Assembly (NCBI GenBank): GCA_000721275.1
Contig: JOFO01000006.1
Coordinates: 124,001 to 188,000 of the forward strand
Direction of reading: 5' to 3'
Length of the DNA: 64,000 nt
From: Microtetraspora glauca
GTDB taxonomy: Bacteria; Actinomycetota; Actinomycetes; Streptomycetales; Streptomycetaceae
Part shown: positions 32,031 through 41,549 of the stretch, piece by piece
How the letters are laid out: each line of letters opens with the position of its first letter
How positions within the stretch are numbered: the stretch's first letter is position 1
Made by a program: the position numbers and the translations under genes
Notes under the pieces: model-generated
What the model was told of the DNA's origin: nothing
The model's input: only the letters and a program-made list of their open reading frames with translations
Database searches by the model: none

Positions 32031-32738
32031 CTACGGCCTGGCCAGGGGCGTGAGCAGCATCCGCCCCACCAGGCCCACCGAGCGGTCCAGCCGCTCGGTG
32101 AACTCGCCCGCGAGCCCGGGCAGCGCCCGCAGCTGCCACAGCGAGCGGGCGGCCAGCCAGGCCCCGTCGCGGGCCCGGTCCAGGCTCCAGCAGCCGAGCA
32201 GGTGCGTCAGCGGGTCCGCGATCTCCAGGAGGTCCGGGCCCGGCATCAGCTCCTCGCGGATCCGCTCCTCCAGGAGGACGAGGACATCGCCGACCCGGTC
32301 GAACTCGTCCTCCAGGTCGGCGGGGGCGCACTCCAGGGTGTGGCAGGCGTCGACGACGGCGAGCGCCAGGTCGTGCCCGATGTGGGCGTTGATCCCGGCG
32401 AGCGCGAACTGGAGCGGCGTCACGCCGGGGTGGCGGCGGTAGTGGAAGAGGGGCCGCCAGCACGCCGGGCCGGGAACACCGGAGGCGTGGGCGTCGACGG
32501 CGGCGAGGTACCGCTCGGCGAAGCGCACGTCCAGGGTGGCCGCCGCCCGCCGGTCCCCGAAGGCGCCCGCCTCGATGGCGTGGCCGATCTCCTCGGTGAC
32601 GGTCAGGTACACGCGGTTGAAGACGGCGACGCCGTCCGAGGGGTGCCAGGCCGCCCGCAGCGACCGCATCCGGTCCACGACGGGGTCGACCGCCACGAAC
32701 TGCCCGATCCGTTCGTCCGTCCACTGGGTCTGCGCCAT
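32031..32738 (-). CDS. DUF5995-like protein
   Basis: 235 residues, all-helical. The segments DGVAVFNRVYLTVTEEI, FAERYLAAVDAH, CWRPLFHYRR and ALAGINAHIGHDLALAVVDACH resemble the family annotated as DUF5995, whose His-rich helices suggest a metal- or haem-type site; function is unknown. There is no signal peptide or membrane helix. It lies 12 bases from the end of davB on the opposite strand and upstream of the nucleobase permease on its own strand. Confidence 0.65.
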   Translation of the reverse strand: MAQTQWTDERIGQFVAVDPVVDRMRSLRAAWHPSDGVAVFNRVYLTVTEEIGHAIEAGAFGDRRAAATLDVRFAERYLAAVDAHASGVPGPACWRPLFHYRRHPGVTPLQFALAGINAHIGHDLALAVVDACHTLECAPADLEDEFDRVGDVLVLLEERIREELMPGPDLLEIADPLTHLLGCWSLDRARDGAWLAARSLWQLRALPGLAGEFTERLDRSVGLVGRMLLTPLARP

Positions 32739-32811
32739 GGGGGCAGACTTCCAGCCGCCGGGCCCGGGAGGGAGTCTCCGGGGCCCGGCTTCGCCGGAAC
32801 GGGCGAATACC

Positions 32812-34227
32812 TCAGCTCTTCGCCGCGTCGCCGGGCTCCGTGCCGTAGTCCTTCTCGTACGAGCTCGTCCCCGAGTCGAGCAGCGGCTCCTCCGCGGGCG
32901 CGGCCTTGAGGTGCGCCGGGGCGAAGGCGCGCAGCACGTGGTAGCCGGTGATGACGACGATGGTGCCGAGCGCGATGCCGCCGAGCTCGAAGGTGTCGGT
33001 GAAGGTCAGCTTCACGCCGCCGACGCCGATGATGATGCCGGCGGCGGCCGGGACCAGGTTGAGCGGGTTGCGCAGGTCGACCTTGGCGTTTATCCAGATC
33101 TGGGCGCCGAGCAGGCCGATCATGCCGTAGAGGATGACGGTGATGCCGCCGAGGACGCCGCCGGGGATGGCGGCGACGACCGCGCCGAACTTGGGGCAGA
33201 GGCCGAAGAGCAGCGCGAAGCCGGCGGCGGCCCAGTAGGCGGCCGTGGAGTAGACGCGGGTGGCGGCCATGACGCCGATGTTCTCGGAGTACGTGGTGTT
33301 CGGCGGGCCGCCCAGGGCGGTCGACAGCATGGACGCGGCGCCGTCGGCGGCGATCGCGGTGCCCAGCTTGCCGTCGAGGTCGTCGCCGGTCATCTCGCCG
33401 ACGGCCTTCACATGGCCGGCGTTCTCGGCGATCAGGGCGATGACGACGGGCAGCGCGACGAGGATCGCGGACCACTCGAAGCTGGGGCCGTGGAAGGACG
33501 GCAGGCCGATCCAGTCGGCCTTGCCGACGCCGGACAGGTCGAGCCGCCAGTGGTCGGTGACCTCGCCGCCCGGGGACATCGAGTGGATCTTCCCGAAGAC
33601 CAGGTCGGACACCCAGGAGAGCACGTAGCCGAAGACCAGGCCGAGGAAGATCGCGATCCGGGACCAGAAGCCGCGCAGGCACACCACGGCGAGACCGGTG
33701 AAGAGCATGACCAGCAGGGCCGTCCACTGGTCCTGCGGCCAGTACGTGGAGGCGGTCACCGGCGCCAGGTTGAAGCCGATCAGCATGACGACGGCGCCGG
33801 TCACCACCGGCGGCATCGCCGCGTGGATGATCCGGGCACCGAAGCGGTGCACCGCGAGACCGGCGAGGAAGAGCACCGCGCCGACGACGAGGACGGCGCC
33901 GGTGACGGTGGCGCTGCTGCCGCCGGAGGCGCGGATCGCGGCGGCGACGCCGACGAAGGAGAGCGAGCAGCCGAGGTACGAGGGGACCGTGCCGCGCGTC
34001 GCGAGCAGGAAGATGACCGTGGCGACGCCCGACATCATGATCGCGAGGTTCGGGTCCAGGCCCATGAGCACCGGCGCGACGAAGCTGGCACCGAACATCG
34101 CGACCACGTGCTGGGCGCCGAGTCCGGCGGTACGGGGCCAGGAGAGCCGCTCGTCGGGGCGGACGACGGCCCCGGGGGCGGGCGTTCTCCCGTCCCCGTG
34201 CAGGGTCCAGCGCACGCCGAGGTTCAT
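32812..34227 (-). CDS. Uracil/xanthine permease (NCS2 family)
   Basis: 471 residues, with the 14-span fold of the NCS2/UraA family. Key motifs are GLGAQHVVAMFGASFVAP at the first helix, ALIAENAGHVKAVG (helix 8) and GGPPNTTYSENIGVMAATRV (helix 10 with the conserved Asn/Thr), and GITVILYGMIGLLGAQIW. The GPPNTTYSEN form is typical of uracil transporters; xanthine permeases usually have another sequence here. ATG at 34227 is the first methionine of the frame after upstream stops. Likely takes up uracil by proton symport. Confidence 0.92.
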   Translation of the reverse strand: MNLGVRWTLHGDGRTPAPGAVVRPDERLSWPRTAGLGAQHVVAMFGASFVAPVLMGLDPNLAIMMSGVATVIFLLATRGTVPSYLGCSLSFVGVAAAIRASGGSSATVTGAVLVVGAVLFLAGLAVHRFGARIIHAAMPPVVTGAVVMLIGFNLAPVTASTYWPQDQWTALLVMLFTGLAVVCLRGFWSRIAIFLGLVFGYVLSWVSDLVFGKIHSMSPGGEVTDHWRLDLSGVGKADWIGLPSFHGPSFEWSAILVALPVVIALIAENAGHVKAVGEMTGDDLDGKLGTAIAADGAASMLSTALGGPPNTTYSENIGVMAATRVYSTAAYWAAAGFALLFGLCPKFGAVVAAIPGGVLGGITVILYGMIGLLGAQIWINAKVDLRNPLNLVPAAAGIIIGVGGVKLTFTDTFELGGIALGTIVVITGYHVLRAFAPAHLKAAPAEEPLLDSGTSSYEKDYGTEPGDAAKS

Positions 34228-34355
34228 GAGGTCGCTCCCGTTCTCCGGTGCCGGCGGCCGTGGCGGGCCGTCGTGTCAGGGCCGTAAAAGATCAGCCATA
34301 TGGTATGCGCCGGGACCGGCCGGGGGAGGGGCGCGGCGGAGCCGCCGGTACGGGC

Positions 34356-35576
34356 TCAGCCGACCGGGCCCGCGCTCTTCGCGGCGTCCGTGCCCGCCGG
34401 GGCCGCCGACGCCGCGCGCGGCGCGGCCCGCAGCACGCCCGCGCCCAGCACCAGGCCGAAGGACAGCGCGGTGACCAGGCCGAACGAGAAGACCAGCGAG
34501 GTGGCGTCGGCGATGCCGCCGATCGCGGACGGGGCGATCAGACCGGAGGTGTACGTGATGGTGGCGACGCCCGCGATGGCCTGGCTCGGGTTCGGTCCGC
34601 TGCGCGCGGCGGCGGCGAAGGCGAGCGGGACGACGACGGCGACCCCGAGGCCGAGCAGTCCGAATCCGGCCATCGCGGCGGCGGCGTTCGGGGCGAGGAC
34701 GACCAGGACGCCGCCGAGGGTGGCGGCGGCGCCGCCGACCCGTACCGTGCGGACCGCGCCGAAGCGGTCCACGACCCGGTCGCCGACCAGCCGGGCCAGG
34801 GCCATGGTGAGGGCGAAGGCGGTGGTGGAGGCGGCGGCGAGACCGGCCGAGCCGCCCAGTTCGTCGCGCAGGTAGACGGCGGACCAGTCGAGGCTGGCGC
34901 CCTCGGCGAAGACCGCGCAGAAGCCGATGGCGCCGATCACCAGCGCGGACCTCGGCGGCAGCGCGAAGCGCGGCGGGGCCTCTTCCTCCTCGGCGGGCGC
35001 CGGGTCGAGGACGCCCTGGCAGAGGGCGAGGCCGGCGGCGGTGAGGACGAGCGCGGCGATCAGGTGGTGCAGGCGGGCGTCGCCGCCGAGGTGGGCGGCG
35101 AGGGTGCCGGCCGCCGAGCCGAGCAGCGCGCCCACGCTCCACATGCCGTGCAGGCCGGACATGATCGAGCGGCCGAGCCGGTTCTCGGTCTCGACGCCGA
35201 GCGCGTTCATCGCCACGTCGGACATGCCCGCCGTGGCGCCGTACACGAAGAGCGCGGCGCACAGGCCCCAGATGTTCGGGGCGAGCGAGGGGAGGGTGAG
35301 CGACAGGGTCCACAGCGCGAGCAGGCCGCGCAGCGCGGTCCGGGCGCCGAGGCGGTGGCTGATCCGGCCGGCCAGCGGCATCGCGACCGAGGCACCCAGC
35401 GCGGGGAAGGCGAGCGCCAGGCCCAGCTGGCCGGCGCTGACCCCGGCGTGCTCCTGGATCCAGGGGATGCGGGTGGCGAAGCTGCCGGTGACGGCACCGT
35501 GGACGCAGAAGACGGCCGCGACGGCGAAACGGGCCCGCCGGAGCCGTTCGGAGCTGAGGACGGTGTCCGCCGCCAT
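34356..35576 (-). CDS. MFS transporter
   Basis: 406 residues, 12 predicted helices. It begins MAADTVLSSERLRRARFAVAAVF. GASVAMPLAGRISHRLGARTAL contains the MFS motif A-like loop between helices 2 and 3, and TMALARLVGDRVVDRFGAVRT is the related loop in the second half. It resembles the Gram-positive sugar/drug MFS group with FATRIPWIQ. Transcribed away from the ROK regulator with a palindrome between, so likely controlled by it. Substrate not known, perhaps a sugar or metabolite. Confidence 0.88.
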   Translation of the reverse strand: MAADTVLSSERLRRARFAVAAVFCVHGAVTGSFATRIPWIQEHAGVSAGQLGLALAFPALGASVAMPLAGRISHRLGARTALRGLLALWTLSLTLPSLAPNIWGLCAALFVYGATAGMSDVAMNALGVETENRLGRSIMSGLHGMWSVGALLGSAAGTLAAHLGGDARLHHLIAALVLTAAGLALCQGVLDPAPAEEEEAPPRFALPPRSALVIGAIGFCAVFAEGASLDWSAVYLRDELGGSAGLAAASTTAFALTMALARLVGDRVVDRFGAVRTVRVGGAAATLGGVLVVLAPNAAAAMAGFGLLGLGVAVVVPLAFAAAARSGPNPSQAIAGVATITYTSGLIAPSAIGGIADATSLVFSFGLVTALSFGLVLGAGVLRAAPRAASAAPAGTDAAKSAGPVG

Positions 35577-35612
35577 GGGTCCCTCCCGGAGTCGCGTGGT
35601 GTGCCCGTAAAC

Positions 35613-35633
35613 TATCAGGAACCCTGCCTGATA
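35613..35633. promoter_or_regulatory. Operator palindrome between MFS and ROK genes
   Basis: Inverted repeat TATCAGG-N7-CCTGATA in the 108-base divergent gap, in an AT-rich island (AAACTATCAGG to CCTGATAAATAG). It lies 37 bases from the MFS start and 52 bases from the ROK start. It is a good candidate binding site for the ROK regulator. Confidence 0.7.
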
Positions 35634-35684
35634 AATAGTGGTCCGGAGAGAAGACGGCGGGGAGGCGTCTGAGAGGATCCCCGC

Positions 35685-36809
35685 ATGGCCGCATCCCCGA
35701 GCACCGCCCGGGCCCTCAACGACCGGCTCGCCCTGCGCCTGCTCCAGGACGAGGGACCGCTGACGGCAGCCCAGCTCAAGACCCTGACCGGGCTCTCCCG
35801 GCCCACCGTCGCCGACCTCGTCGAGCGGCTCAGCGGCTCGGGCCTGGTGCACGTCGTCGGCGAGGCCGGCGCCGAACGCCGCGGCCCCAACGCCAAGTTG
35901 TACGGACTCGTCGCCGACCGCGCCCACCTCGCCGCGCTCGACGTCCGCACCCGGTCGGTCTCCGTCACCGTCACCGACCTGCTCGGCACCCCGCTCGCCG
36001 AAGCGGCGGCCCCGGTCGGCGAGGACACCGGCACCGGCCCCGCCGTCGAGAAGGCGGTCGCCCTCCTGGAGCGCACCGCCCGGGAGGCCGGCGTCCAGCG
36101 GCTGCACACCGTCGCCGTCGGCGCCCCCGGCCTCATCGACCCGGCCACCGGCGAACTCCGCGACTCCACCGGACTGCCCGCCTGGCACCGCCGGCTCGTC
36201 GGCGTGCTCCAGGAACGGCTCCCCGCGCATGTGCTCGTCGAGAACGAGACCAACCTCGCCGCCGTCGCCGAGCTGCGCGAGGGCGCGGCCCGGGGGCGCG
36301 AGGACTTCGTGCTGCTCTGGCTCGGCCAGGGGGTGGGCGCCGCCGTCGTCCTCGGCGGCCGGGTGCGCCGCGGCGCCTCCGGCGGCGCCGGCGAGATCGG
36401 CTTCCTGCCGGTGCCCGGCACCTCCGGCCTGCCCTCGGCGCACGACTGCGCCGGCGGCTTCCACGAGCTGGTGAACACCGCCGCCCTCGACGCGCTCGCC
36501 GCCGGGCACGGCCTCGACCCGGCCGGCGCCCTCGCCTCCGGACACCCGGCCTTCCTCGACGCCTGCGCCCGCCGGCTCGCCGTCGGCGCGGCAGCCGTCG
36601 CCTCCGTCCTCGACCCCGGCTGCGTGGTCCTCGCCGGCGAGACCGGCCACCAGGGCGGCCCGGAGCTCGCCGCCCGCGTCGAGGCCGAGCTGGCCGGGCT
36701 CTCCCCGCTGCGCACCGAGGTCCGGGCCACCACCCTCGGCGACACGGCCGTCCTGCGCGGGGCGCTGCTGCGGGCCCGGGACGCGGCGCAGGACGCGCTG
36801 TTCCCGTAG
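35685..36809 (+). CDS. ROK-family transcriptional regulator
   Basis: 374 residues. An N-terminal winged HTH (RLLQDEGPLTAAQLKTLTGL then SRPTVADLVERLSGSGLV, about 10-65) precedes a ROK sugar-kinase-like domain. The ATP-binding and catalytic regions are partly visible: VGAPGLIDPATG, ENETNLAAVAEL and GGAGEIGFLPV. The zinc site is weak: in place of the usual three-cysteine cluster there is HDCAGGFHELV with one Cys, so metal binding may be lost. Divergent from the MFS gene. It likely represses that gene in response to a sugar. Confidence 0.9.
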   Translation: MAASPSTARALNDRLALRLLQDEGPLTAAQLKTLTGLSRPTVADLVERLSGSGLVHVVGEAGAERRGPNAKLYGLVADRAHLAALDVRTRSVSVTVTDLLGTPLAEAAAPVGEDTGTGPAVEKAVALLERTAREAGVQRLHTVAVGAPGLIDPATGELRDSTGLPAWHRRLVGVLQERLPAHVLVENETNLAAVAELREGAARGREDFVLLWLGQGVGAAVVLGGRVRRGASGGAGEIGFLPVPGTSGLPSAHDCAGGFHELVNTAALDALAAGHGLDPAGALASGHPAFLDACARRLAVGAAAVASVLDPGCVVLAGETGHQGGPELAARVEAELAGLSPLRTEVRATTLGDTAVLRGALLRARDAAQDALFP

Positions 36810-36883
36810 GCCGTCTCTTCCGGATCATGTCGGGCCCGCGGCGCGATCCGAAGGAAACGGCCTGGCCGGGTCCGGGAACGCGA

Positions 36884-36918
36884 CCGCGCCGCGCCCCGGA
36901 CAGGGGGGCGCGGCGCGG
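36884..36918. terminator. Bidirectional terminator between ROK regulator and chitinase
   Basis: A 14-bp all-GC stem (36884-36897 with 36905-36918) and a 7-base loop lies in the 178-base gap between the two convergent stops. Confidence 0.75.
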
Positions 36919-36987
36919 AGCGGGCGGCCCGGCGGCGGCCAAGGGCCGGAGGACCGCCGCCGGGGGTCTTTCAGGAGGCGGGGTGGG

Positions 36988-39309
36988 TCAGCAGGCGCCC
37001 AGGTCCTTCCAGACGCCCCACTCGCCGGTCGTGCCCGGCTCCTGGTTCTGGGTCCACCACTGGGCCTTCCACTTGTGGCCCTTGTGGGAGACCTCGTTGC
37101 CCGCGTTGTAGACCGTGCCGGCCACGTACGCCGGGGCGGTGCAGCCGGTGGGCGGCGTCGTCGGCGGCGTGGTGGGCGGGGTGGTGCCGGTGCCCGGCTC
37201 CACGACCGTCGTGCCGCGCGCCAGGTCGCCGGCGAGGGCGTAGGTGGTGCCGTTGATGTTCACCGTCCAGTTGGAGGGGGTGGACACCGGCAGGTAGTAG
37301 TTGAACGAGAGGTCGATCGTGGCGCCCGGGGCGAGCGACTGCCAGGCCGGGAGCTTCAGGGAGACCCGGTGGAAGTCGCCCTTCAGGCCGCCCACGTTGG
37401 AGCCGGTGTGGTCGCTGCTGATGACCTTGGTGCCGAAGCCGGACTGGTCGGAGGCGTTGGCCGGGGCCGAGGTGCCGTAGTCGAACTGGAACTCGGTACC
37501 GCCGGGCAGCGTGGTGTTCGTCCGGTTGGTGATCTTCACCTTGGGCGTGATCGGGTAGTTCGAGTCGCCGAGCTTGAACTCGGTGAAGGCGGTCTCGATG
37601 TTCACGGCCTGGGTCGGCAGCGCCTTGTTGGACTTCTTGGCGCCGTACGGGGTGGCGGCCTTGAACTTGTCGTACATCAGCGAGGTGAGCGTGGAGCCCA
37701 TCTCGTACTGGCCCTTGGCGGCGTTCCAGGCGTAGTCGCCGGCCATCTCCCAGACCATGGTGCCGCCGATGCCGCGGTCGACCACGTAGTCGGCCTTGGC
37801 GGCCACGGACTGCTCGTCCTCGGTGGAGAGGAAGACCTTCTTCTCGGCGTTCCACAGCCACGGCGCGACCAGGGTCGAGTCGTACTTGCGGGCGTAGGTG
37901 CCGGTCAGGGTGGTGTTCGCGGGGAAGCCGTACTTCGTGACGTAGTCGCCGACGATCCCCTTCTCCAGGTTCTTGGCGTGCCACATCGGGTTGGAGCCGG
38001 CGGGCGACTCCTTGCCCGCGGTGTCCTTGTCGTGCCACAGGTTGTCGATGCCGGTGGCGCCGTCGCCGCACTTGGTCAGGCCGGCGCCGGCCGGGCAGGT
38101 GGCCGCGGTGGCCTTGCCCCAGAGGCCGTCGGTGCCGCCCTGCACGTTCTTGTGGCCGCGGGTGTAGTAGGGCAGGCCGATGTTGATGCGGCCGGCCGGC
38201 ATGGAGCCGCGGAAGTAGTGGTAGGCCCAGTCGGTGTTGAGGTAGCCGATGTTGCCGTACTGGGCGGAGCCGTAGACGTTGGCGGCGGCGAGCTCGCCGT
38301 CCTTGCCGTCGTCGAAGAGCGAGGCGTTCGGGCCGACGTACTCGTTCCAGGCGCCGTGCAGGTCGTACGACATGATGTTGACGTAGTCCAGGTACTTCTG
38401 GACCTGGAAGGTCTCCATGCCGCGCAGCAGGTAGCCGGAGGACGGGGCGGCGACGGTCAGCAGGTAGTGCCTGCCGTCGGCGGCGCCGGCCGCGTCGAGC
38501 TTCTCGCGCAGGGTCTTCATGAGGGCCGCGTAGCCCTGGACCAGGCCGGCGCGGCGCGCGTTGGCGAAGGTCCAGTCGAGCGGGTTGCCCGCGTCCTTCA
38601 TGGTGGTCGGGTACTCGTAGTCGATGTCGACGCCGTTGAACCCGTACTTCCGGATGAAGTCGACCGCCGAGGTGGCGAAGGTGTCGATGCCGGCCTGGTT
38701 GACCGAGCCGTCGGCGTTGGTGGCCATCGAGTAGAAGCCGCCGGAGTTCACCCGGTCGCCGTTGTCGGCGAAGTAGCCGCCGGTCTCCGCCCAGCCGCCG
38801 ACCGAGATCAGCGTCTTGACGTCGGGGTGCTGCTTCTTGAACTTGTTCAGCAGGTTGAAGTGGCCCTTGTAGGGGAGGGCCGGGTCCATCTCGGCGCCGG
38901 CCACGCCGGGCCAGGTCATGCCGGTGGCGGCGTTGTTCGGGCCGTCCGTGCCGACCGAGAGCTTGTTGTCGCCGCCGATGTGGCCGAAGGCGTAGTTGAT
39001 GTGGGTGATCTTGTCCCACGGGATGTTGTTGGCGAGGTACGCGGGCTCGCCGTTCTTGCCGGTGCGCCAGCCCGTGAAGTAGCCGATGACGCGGCGCTGG
39101 TGGTCGGCGCCCATCTTCTCGCGGCCCTCGGTGTCGTAGACCGAGCAGTAGGGGACGTCGACGCCGGGCGTCTTGTACAGGCCGTCGGGGCGACAGGACT
39201 CGTTGTCGGCGGCGTACGAGACGCCGCCCGCGAGCGAGCTGAGCAGCAGGCCGGCGACGGCGGCACCGGACGCGAGCAGCGACGCTCTCTTGGTCGTGGG
39301 GGACAGCAC
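36988..39309 (-). CDS. Secreted GH18 chitinase with C-terminal chitin-binding domain
   Basis: 773 residues from GTG 39309, which has GAGGAGGA eight bases upstream. A Sec signal peptide (about 1-34, ending SYAA) is followed by a GH18 catalytic barrel with SVGGW and the catalytic DIDYE (D228, D230, E232; E is the acid). It extends to MVWEMAGDY near residue 530. A beta-sandwich domain (about 570-690) and a Thr/Pro linker [12 protein letters not shown] join a CBM5/12 chitin-binding module with Trp pairs ([12 protein letters not shown]). It degrades chitin outside the cell. A repeat-flanked promoter typical of chitinase genes lies upstream. A 790-residue alternative start at 39354 has no RBS. Confidence 0.93.
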   Translation of the reverse strand: MLSPTTKRASLLASGAAVAGLLLSSLAGGVSYAADNESCRPDGLYKTPGVDVPYCSVYDTEGREKMGADHQRRVIGYFTGWRTGKNGEPAYLANNIPWDKITHINYAFGHIGGDNKLSVGTDGPNNAATGMTWPGVAGAEMDPALPYKGHFNLLNKFKKQHPDVKTLISVGGWAETGGYFADNGDRVNSGGFYSMATNADGSVNQAGIDTFATSAVDFIRKYGFNGVDIDYEYPTTMKDAGNPLDWTFANARRAGLVQGYAALMKTLREKLDAAGAADGRHYLLTVAAPSSGYLLRGMETFQVQKYLDYVNIMSYDLHGAWNEYVGPNASLFDDGKDGELAAANVYGSAQYGNIGYLNTDWAYHYFRGSMPAGRINIGLPYYTRGHKNVQGGTDGLWGKATAATCPAGAGLTKCGDGATGIDNLWHDKDTAGKESPAGSNPMWHAKNLEKGIVGDYVTKYGFPANTTLTGTYARKYDSTLVAPWLWNAEKKVFLSTEDEQSVAAKADYVVDRGIGGTMVWEMAGDYAWNAAKGQYEMGSTLTSLMYDKFKAATPYGAKKSNKALPTQAVNIETAFTEFKLGDSNYPITPKVKITNRTNTTLPGGTEFQFDYGTSAPANASDQSGFGTKVISSDHTGSNVGGLKGDFHRVSLKLPAWQSLAPGATIDLSFNYYLPVSTPSNWTVNINGTTYALAGDLARGTTVVEPGTGTTPPTTPPTTPPTGCTAPAYVAGTVYNAGNEVSHKGHKWKAQWWTQNQEPGTTGEWGVWKDLGAC

Positions 39310-39420
39310 GATCAGGTCCTCCTCGGGGAGGGAGAAGAAACACGCAACGAACAAGGGGGTGGTACGTGTTGGGCCCGGGGCGTGCGCACACCGGCGGGCC
39401 GTTCCGCGGAGGTGACACGG

Positions 39421-39462
39421 ACCTTAAGAGGACTAGACCAGTGCGTCAATAGGTCTGGACCA
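39421..39462 (-). promoter_or_regulatory. Chitinase promoter with two 12-bp direct repeats
   Basis: Read on the minus strand, -35 TTGACG (39444-39449) and -10 TAAGGT (39421-39426) are 17 bases apart. The repeats TGGTCCAGACCT (39451-39462) and TGGTCTAGTCCT (39429-39440) start 22 bases apart, flank the -35 and differ at two positions. This is the arrangement known from Streptomyces chitinase promoters, where such repeats mediate glucose repression and chitin induction. They also resemble half-palindromic DasR (dre) sites. Confidence 0.85.
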
Positions 39463-39556
39463 AAGAGGAATTCCGTGGGAGCGTGTGAGTCATCGCACAG
39501 GGCGCGCACGCATGGGCGTCGACAGGGCGTGGCACACTGGCCCTGTATCAGCAGCA

Positions 39557-39682
39557 GCGCACTCCGGGGTCGGTGTAATTCCGAACCGGCGGTATAGTCC
39601 GCGACCCGTCCGCAGCCAGCGGCCGGTTGACCAGGTGAGATTCCTGGACCGACGGTGAAAGTCCGGATGGGAGGCAGTGCGC
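39557..39682 (+). ncRNA. FMN riboswitch (RFN element)
   Basis: The conserved core is clear: GGGGTCGGTGTAATTCCGAA, GGCGGT-AGTCCGC, a variable stem, GGTTGACCAGGTGAGATTCC, GGACCGACGGTGAAAGTCCG and GGATGGGAGG. P1 is closed by GCGCACT (39557-39563) with AGTGCGC (39676-39682). It lies upstream of ribD and should reduce riboflavin gene expression when FMN binds. The 176-base leader after it carries a possible Shine-Dalgarno-masking element (see finding). Confidence 0.95.
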
Positions 39683-39858
39683 GGCGGGCGACCCCTGACC
39701 GGGGTGTGCCGGCCGTACGTCCGCTGGTCGCCGCGGTTCCCGCCGGCGTACCCGCGGTCCTCCGGCCGTACCGGCACACCCTGCGCGCAGCCGTCGACCC
39801 GCTCTCTGTCGACATCGACAGGCCCCGGAGTCCGTGCCCGAAGAGGCAGGAGGACCCG
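39683..39858 (+). promoter_or_regulatory. Expression platform of the ribD leader
   Basis: A long-range stem can form between 39702-39712 and 39771-39781 (11 bp). Its loop holds GGTCCTCC (39756-39763), the exact complement of the ribD Shine-Dalgarno stretch GGAGGACC (39849-39856). The same CCTCC can alternatively pair with GGAGG (39670-39674) at the 3' end of the aptamer. This suggests translational rather than terminator control. Confidence 0.55.
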
Positions 39859-40938
39859 GTGGCCCCGCAGGCCGACATCACCGCCATGCGTCAGGCGATC
39901 ACGCTCGCCGCCCGCGGACTCGGCTCCACCAGCCCCAACCCCGTCGTCGGCTGCGTCCTCACCGACGCCTCCGGCCACGTCGTCGGCGAAGGCTGGCACC
40001 AGCGCGCCGGAGGCCCCCACGCCGAGGTCCACGCCCTGCGCGCGGCCGGCGACCGCGCCCGCGGCGCCACCGCGTACGTCACCCTCGAACCCTGCAACCA
40101 CACCGGCCGCACCGGCCCCTGCGCCCAGGCCCTGATCGACGCCGGCGTCACCCGCGTCGTCTACGCCGTCGCCGACCCGAACCCGCAGGCCACCGGCGGT
40201 GCCGACACCCTCCGCGCGGCCGGCGTCACCGTCGAGCGGGGCCTCCTGGAGACCGAGGCCGAGGCCGGCAACCTCGCCTGGCTCACCGCCGTCCGCACCG
40301 GCCGCCCCTTCGTCCGCTGGAAGTACGCCGCCACCCTCGACGGCCGCGTCGCCGCCGCCGACGGCACCTCCCGCTGGATCAGCTCCGCCGCCTCCCGCGC
40401 CGACGTCCACCGGCTGCGCGCCGAGGCCGACGCCGTCGTCGTCGGCGGCGGGACGCTCCGCACCGACGACCCCCACCTCGCCGTCCGCGGCGTCGAGGGC
40501 GCCGTCCAGCCGCTGCGGGTCGCCCTCGACACCCGCGCCGAGCTGCTGCCCACCGCCCGGATCCTCGACGACGCAGCCCCCACCCTGCTGGTCGTCGGCG
40601 AGGACGCCGACACCCGCCACCTGCCCGGCGTCGACCTGCTCCGGCTGCCGCTGCGCGACGGCCGCGTCGGCGTGCCCGAGCTGCTCGCCGCGCTGTACGC
40701 GCGCGGCGTCCGCTCCGTCCTCCTCGAAGGCGGCCCCACCCTCGCGGGCGCCTTCCTCGCCGCGGGCGCCGTCGACCAGGTCGTCGGCTACCTCGCCCCC
40801 GTCCTCCTCGGCGCCGGCCCGCAGGCCCTCGCCGACGCCGGAATCACCACCCTCACCGAGGCGTTGCGGCTCGACATCACCGAGACCACGCCGATCGGAC
40901 CCGACCTCCGCATCACCGCCACCCCCAAGGGAGCCTGA
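39859..40938 (+). CDS. ribD: Bifunctional riboflavin biosynthesis deaminase/reductase
   Basis: Deaminates and then reduces the pyrimidine intermediate of riboflavin synthesis. 359 residues from GTG 39859 (RBS GGAGGA), starting APQADITAMRQAI. The deaminase half has the zinc site HAEVHAL with PCNHTGRTGPC. The reductase half begins near residue 155 (FVRWKYAATLDGRVAAADG) with SVLLEGGPTLAGAF. First gene of the rib operon; ribE follows after 2 bases. Other start codons in the riboswitch region are within the aptamer and rejected. Confidence 0.95.
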   Translation: MAPQADITAMRQAITLAARGLGSTSPNPVVGCVLTDASGHVVGEGWHQRAGGPHAEVHALRAAGDRARGATAYVTLEPCNHTGRTGPCAQALIDAGVTRVVYAVADPNPQATGGADTLRAAGVTVERGLLETEAEAGNLAWLTAVRTGRPFVRWKYAATLDGRVAAADGTSRWISSAASRADVHRLRAEADAVVVGGGTLRTDDPHLAVRGVEGAVQPLRVALDTRAELLPTARILDDAAPTLLVVGEDADTRHLPGVDLLRLPLRDGRVGVPELLAALYARGVRSVLLEGGPTLAGAFLAAGAVDQVVGYLAPVLLGAGPQALADAGITTLTEALRLDITETTPIGPDLRITATPKGA

Positions 40939-40940
40939 CC

Positions 40941-41549
40941 GTGTTCACCGGAATCGTCGAAGAACTGGGCGAGGTCGTCGCCGTCGAGCGGCTGGAGGAC
41001 GCCTCCCGCTTCCGGCTGCGCGGCCCCCTGGTCACGGAAGGCGCCCAGCACGGCGACTCCATCGCCGTCAACGGTGTCTGTCTCACGGTCGTCGAGCACG
41101 GCGACGGCGAGTTCACCGCCGACGTCATGGCCGAGACCCTGGAGCGGTCCAGCCTCGGCGTCCTGGAGCCCGGCTCCCGGGTCAACCTGGAGCGCCCCAT
41201 GGCCGTCGGCGGCCGGCTCGGCGGACACATCGTCCAGGGCCACGTGGACGGCACCGGCACCGTCCTGGAGCGCACCCCGTCCGAGCACTGGGAGCTGGTC
41301 AAGATCGGGCTGCCCGCCCCGCTCGCCCGCTACGTCGTCGAGAAGGGCTCCATCACCGTCGACGGCGTCAGCCTCACCGTCGTCGGCGTCGGCGACGACT
41401 GGTTCACCGTCAGCCTCATCCCCACCACCCTCGCCCTGACCACGCTCGGCCTCAAGCAGCCCGGCGCCCCGGTCAACCTCGAAGTGGACGTCATCGCCAA
41501 GTACGTCGAGCGGCTGCTCGGCAAGGACGGACAGGAGAACGTCAAGTGA
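40941..41549 (+). CDS. ribE: Riboflavin synthase alpha chain
   Basis: Dismutates two 6,7-dimethyl-8-ribityllumazine to riboflavin and a pyrimidine. 202 residues with the internal duplication: each half carries a lumazine-binding repeat, first [12 protein letters not shown] with NGVCLTVV and later [12 protein letters not shown], then [12 protein letters not shown] and [13 protein letters not shown] 40941 directly follows ribD. Its stop overlaps the ribM GTG in GTGA. Confidence 0.96.
   Translation: MFTGIVEELGEVVAVERLEDASRFRLRGPLVTEGAQHGDSIAVNGVCLTVVEHGDGEFTADVMAETLERSSLGVLEPGSRVNLERPMAVGGRLGGHIVQGHVDGTGTVLERTPSEHWELVKIGLPAPLARYVVEKGSITVDGVSLTVVGVGDDWFTVSLIPTTLALTTLGLKQPGAPVNLEVDVIAKYVERLLGKDGQENVK

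Noticed and set aside
37075..39597. 840-codon plus-strand frame opposite the chitinase
   Set aside because: Composition is Gly/Val/Ala/Arg-rich without domains, and it lies opposite a fully recognisable GH18 chitinase with signal peptide and catalytic motif.
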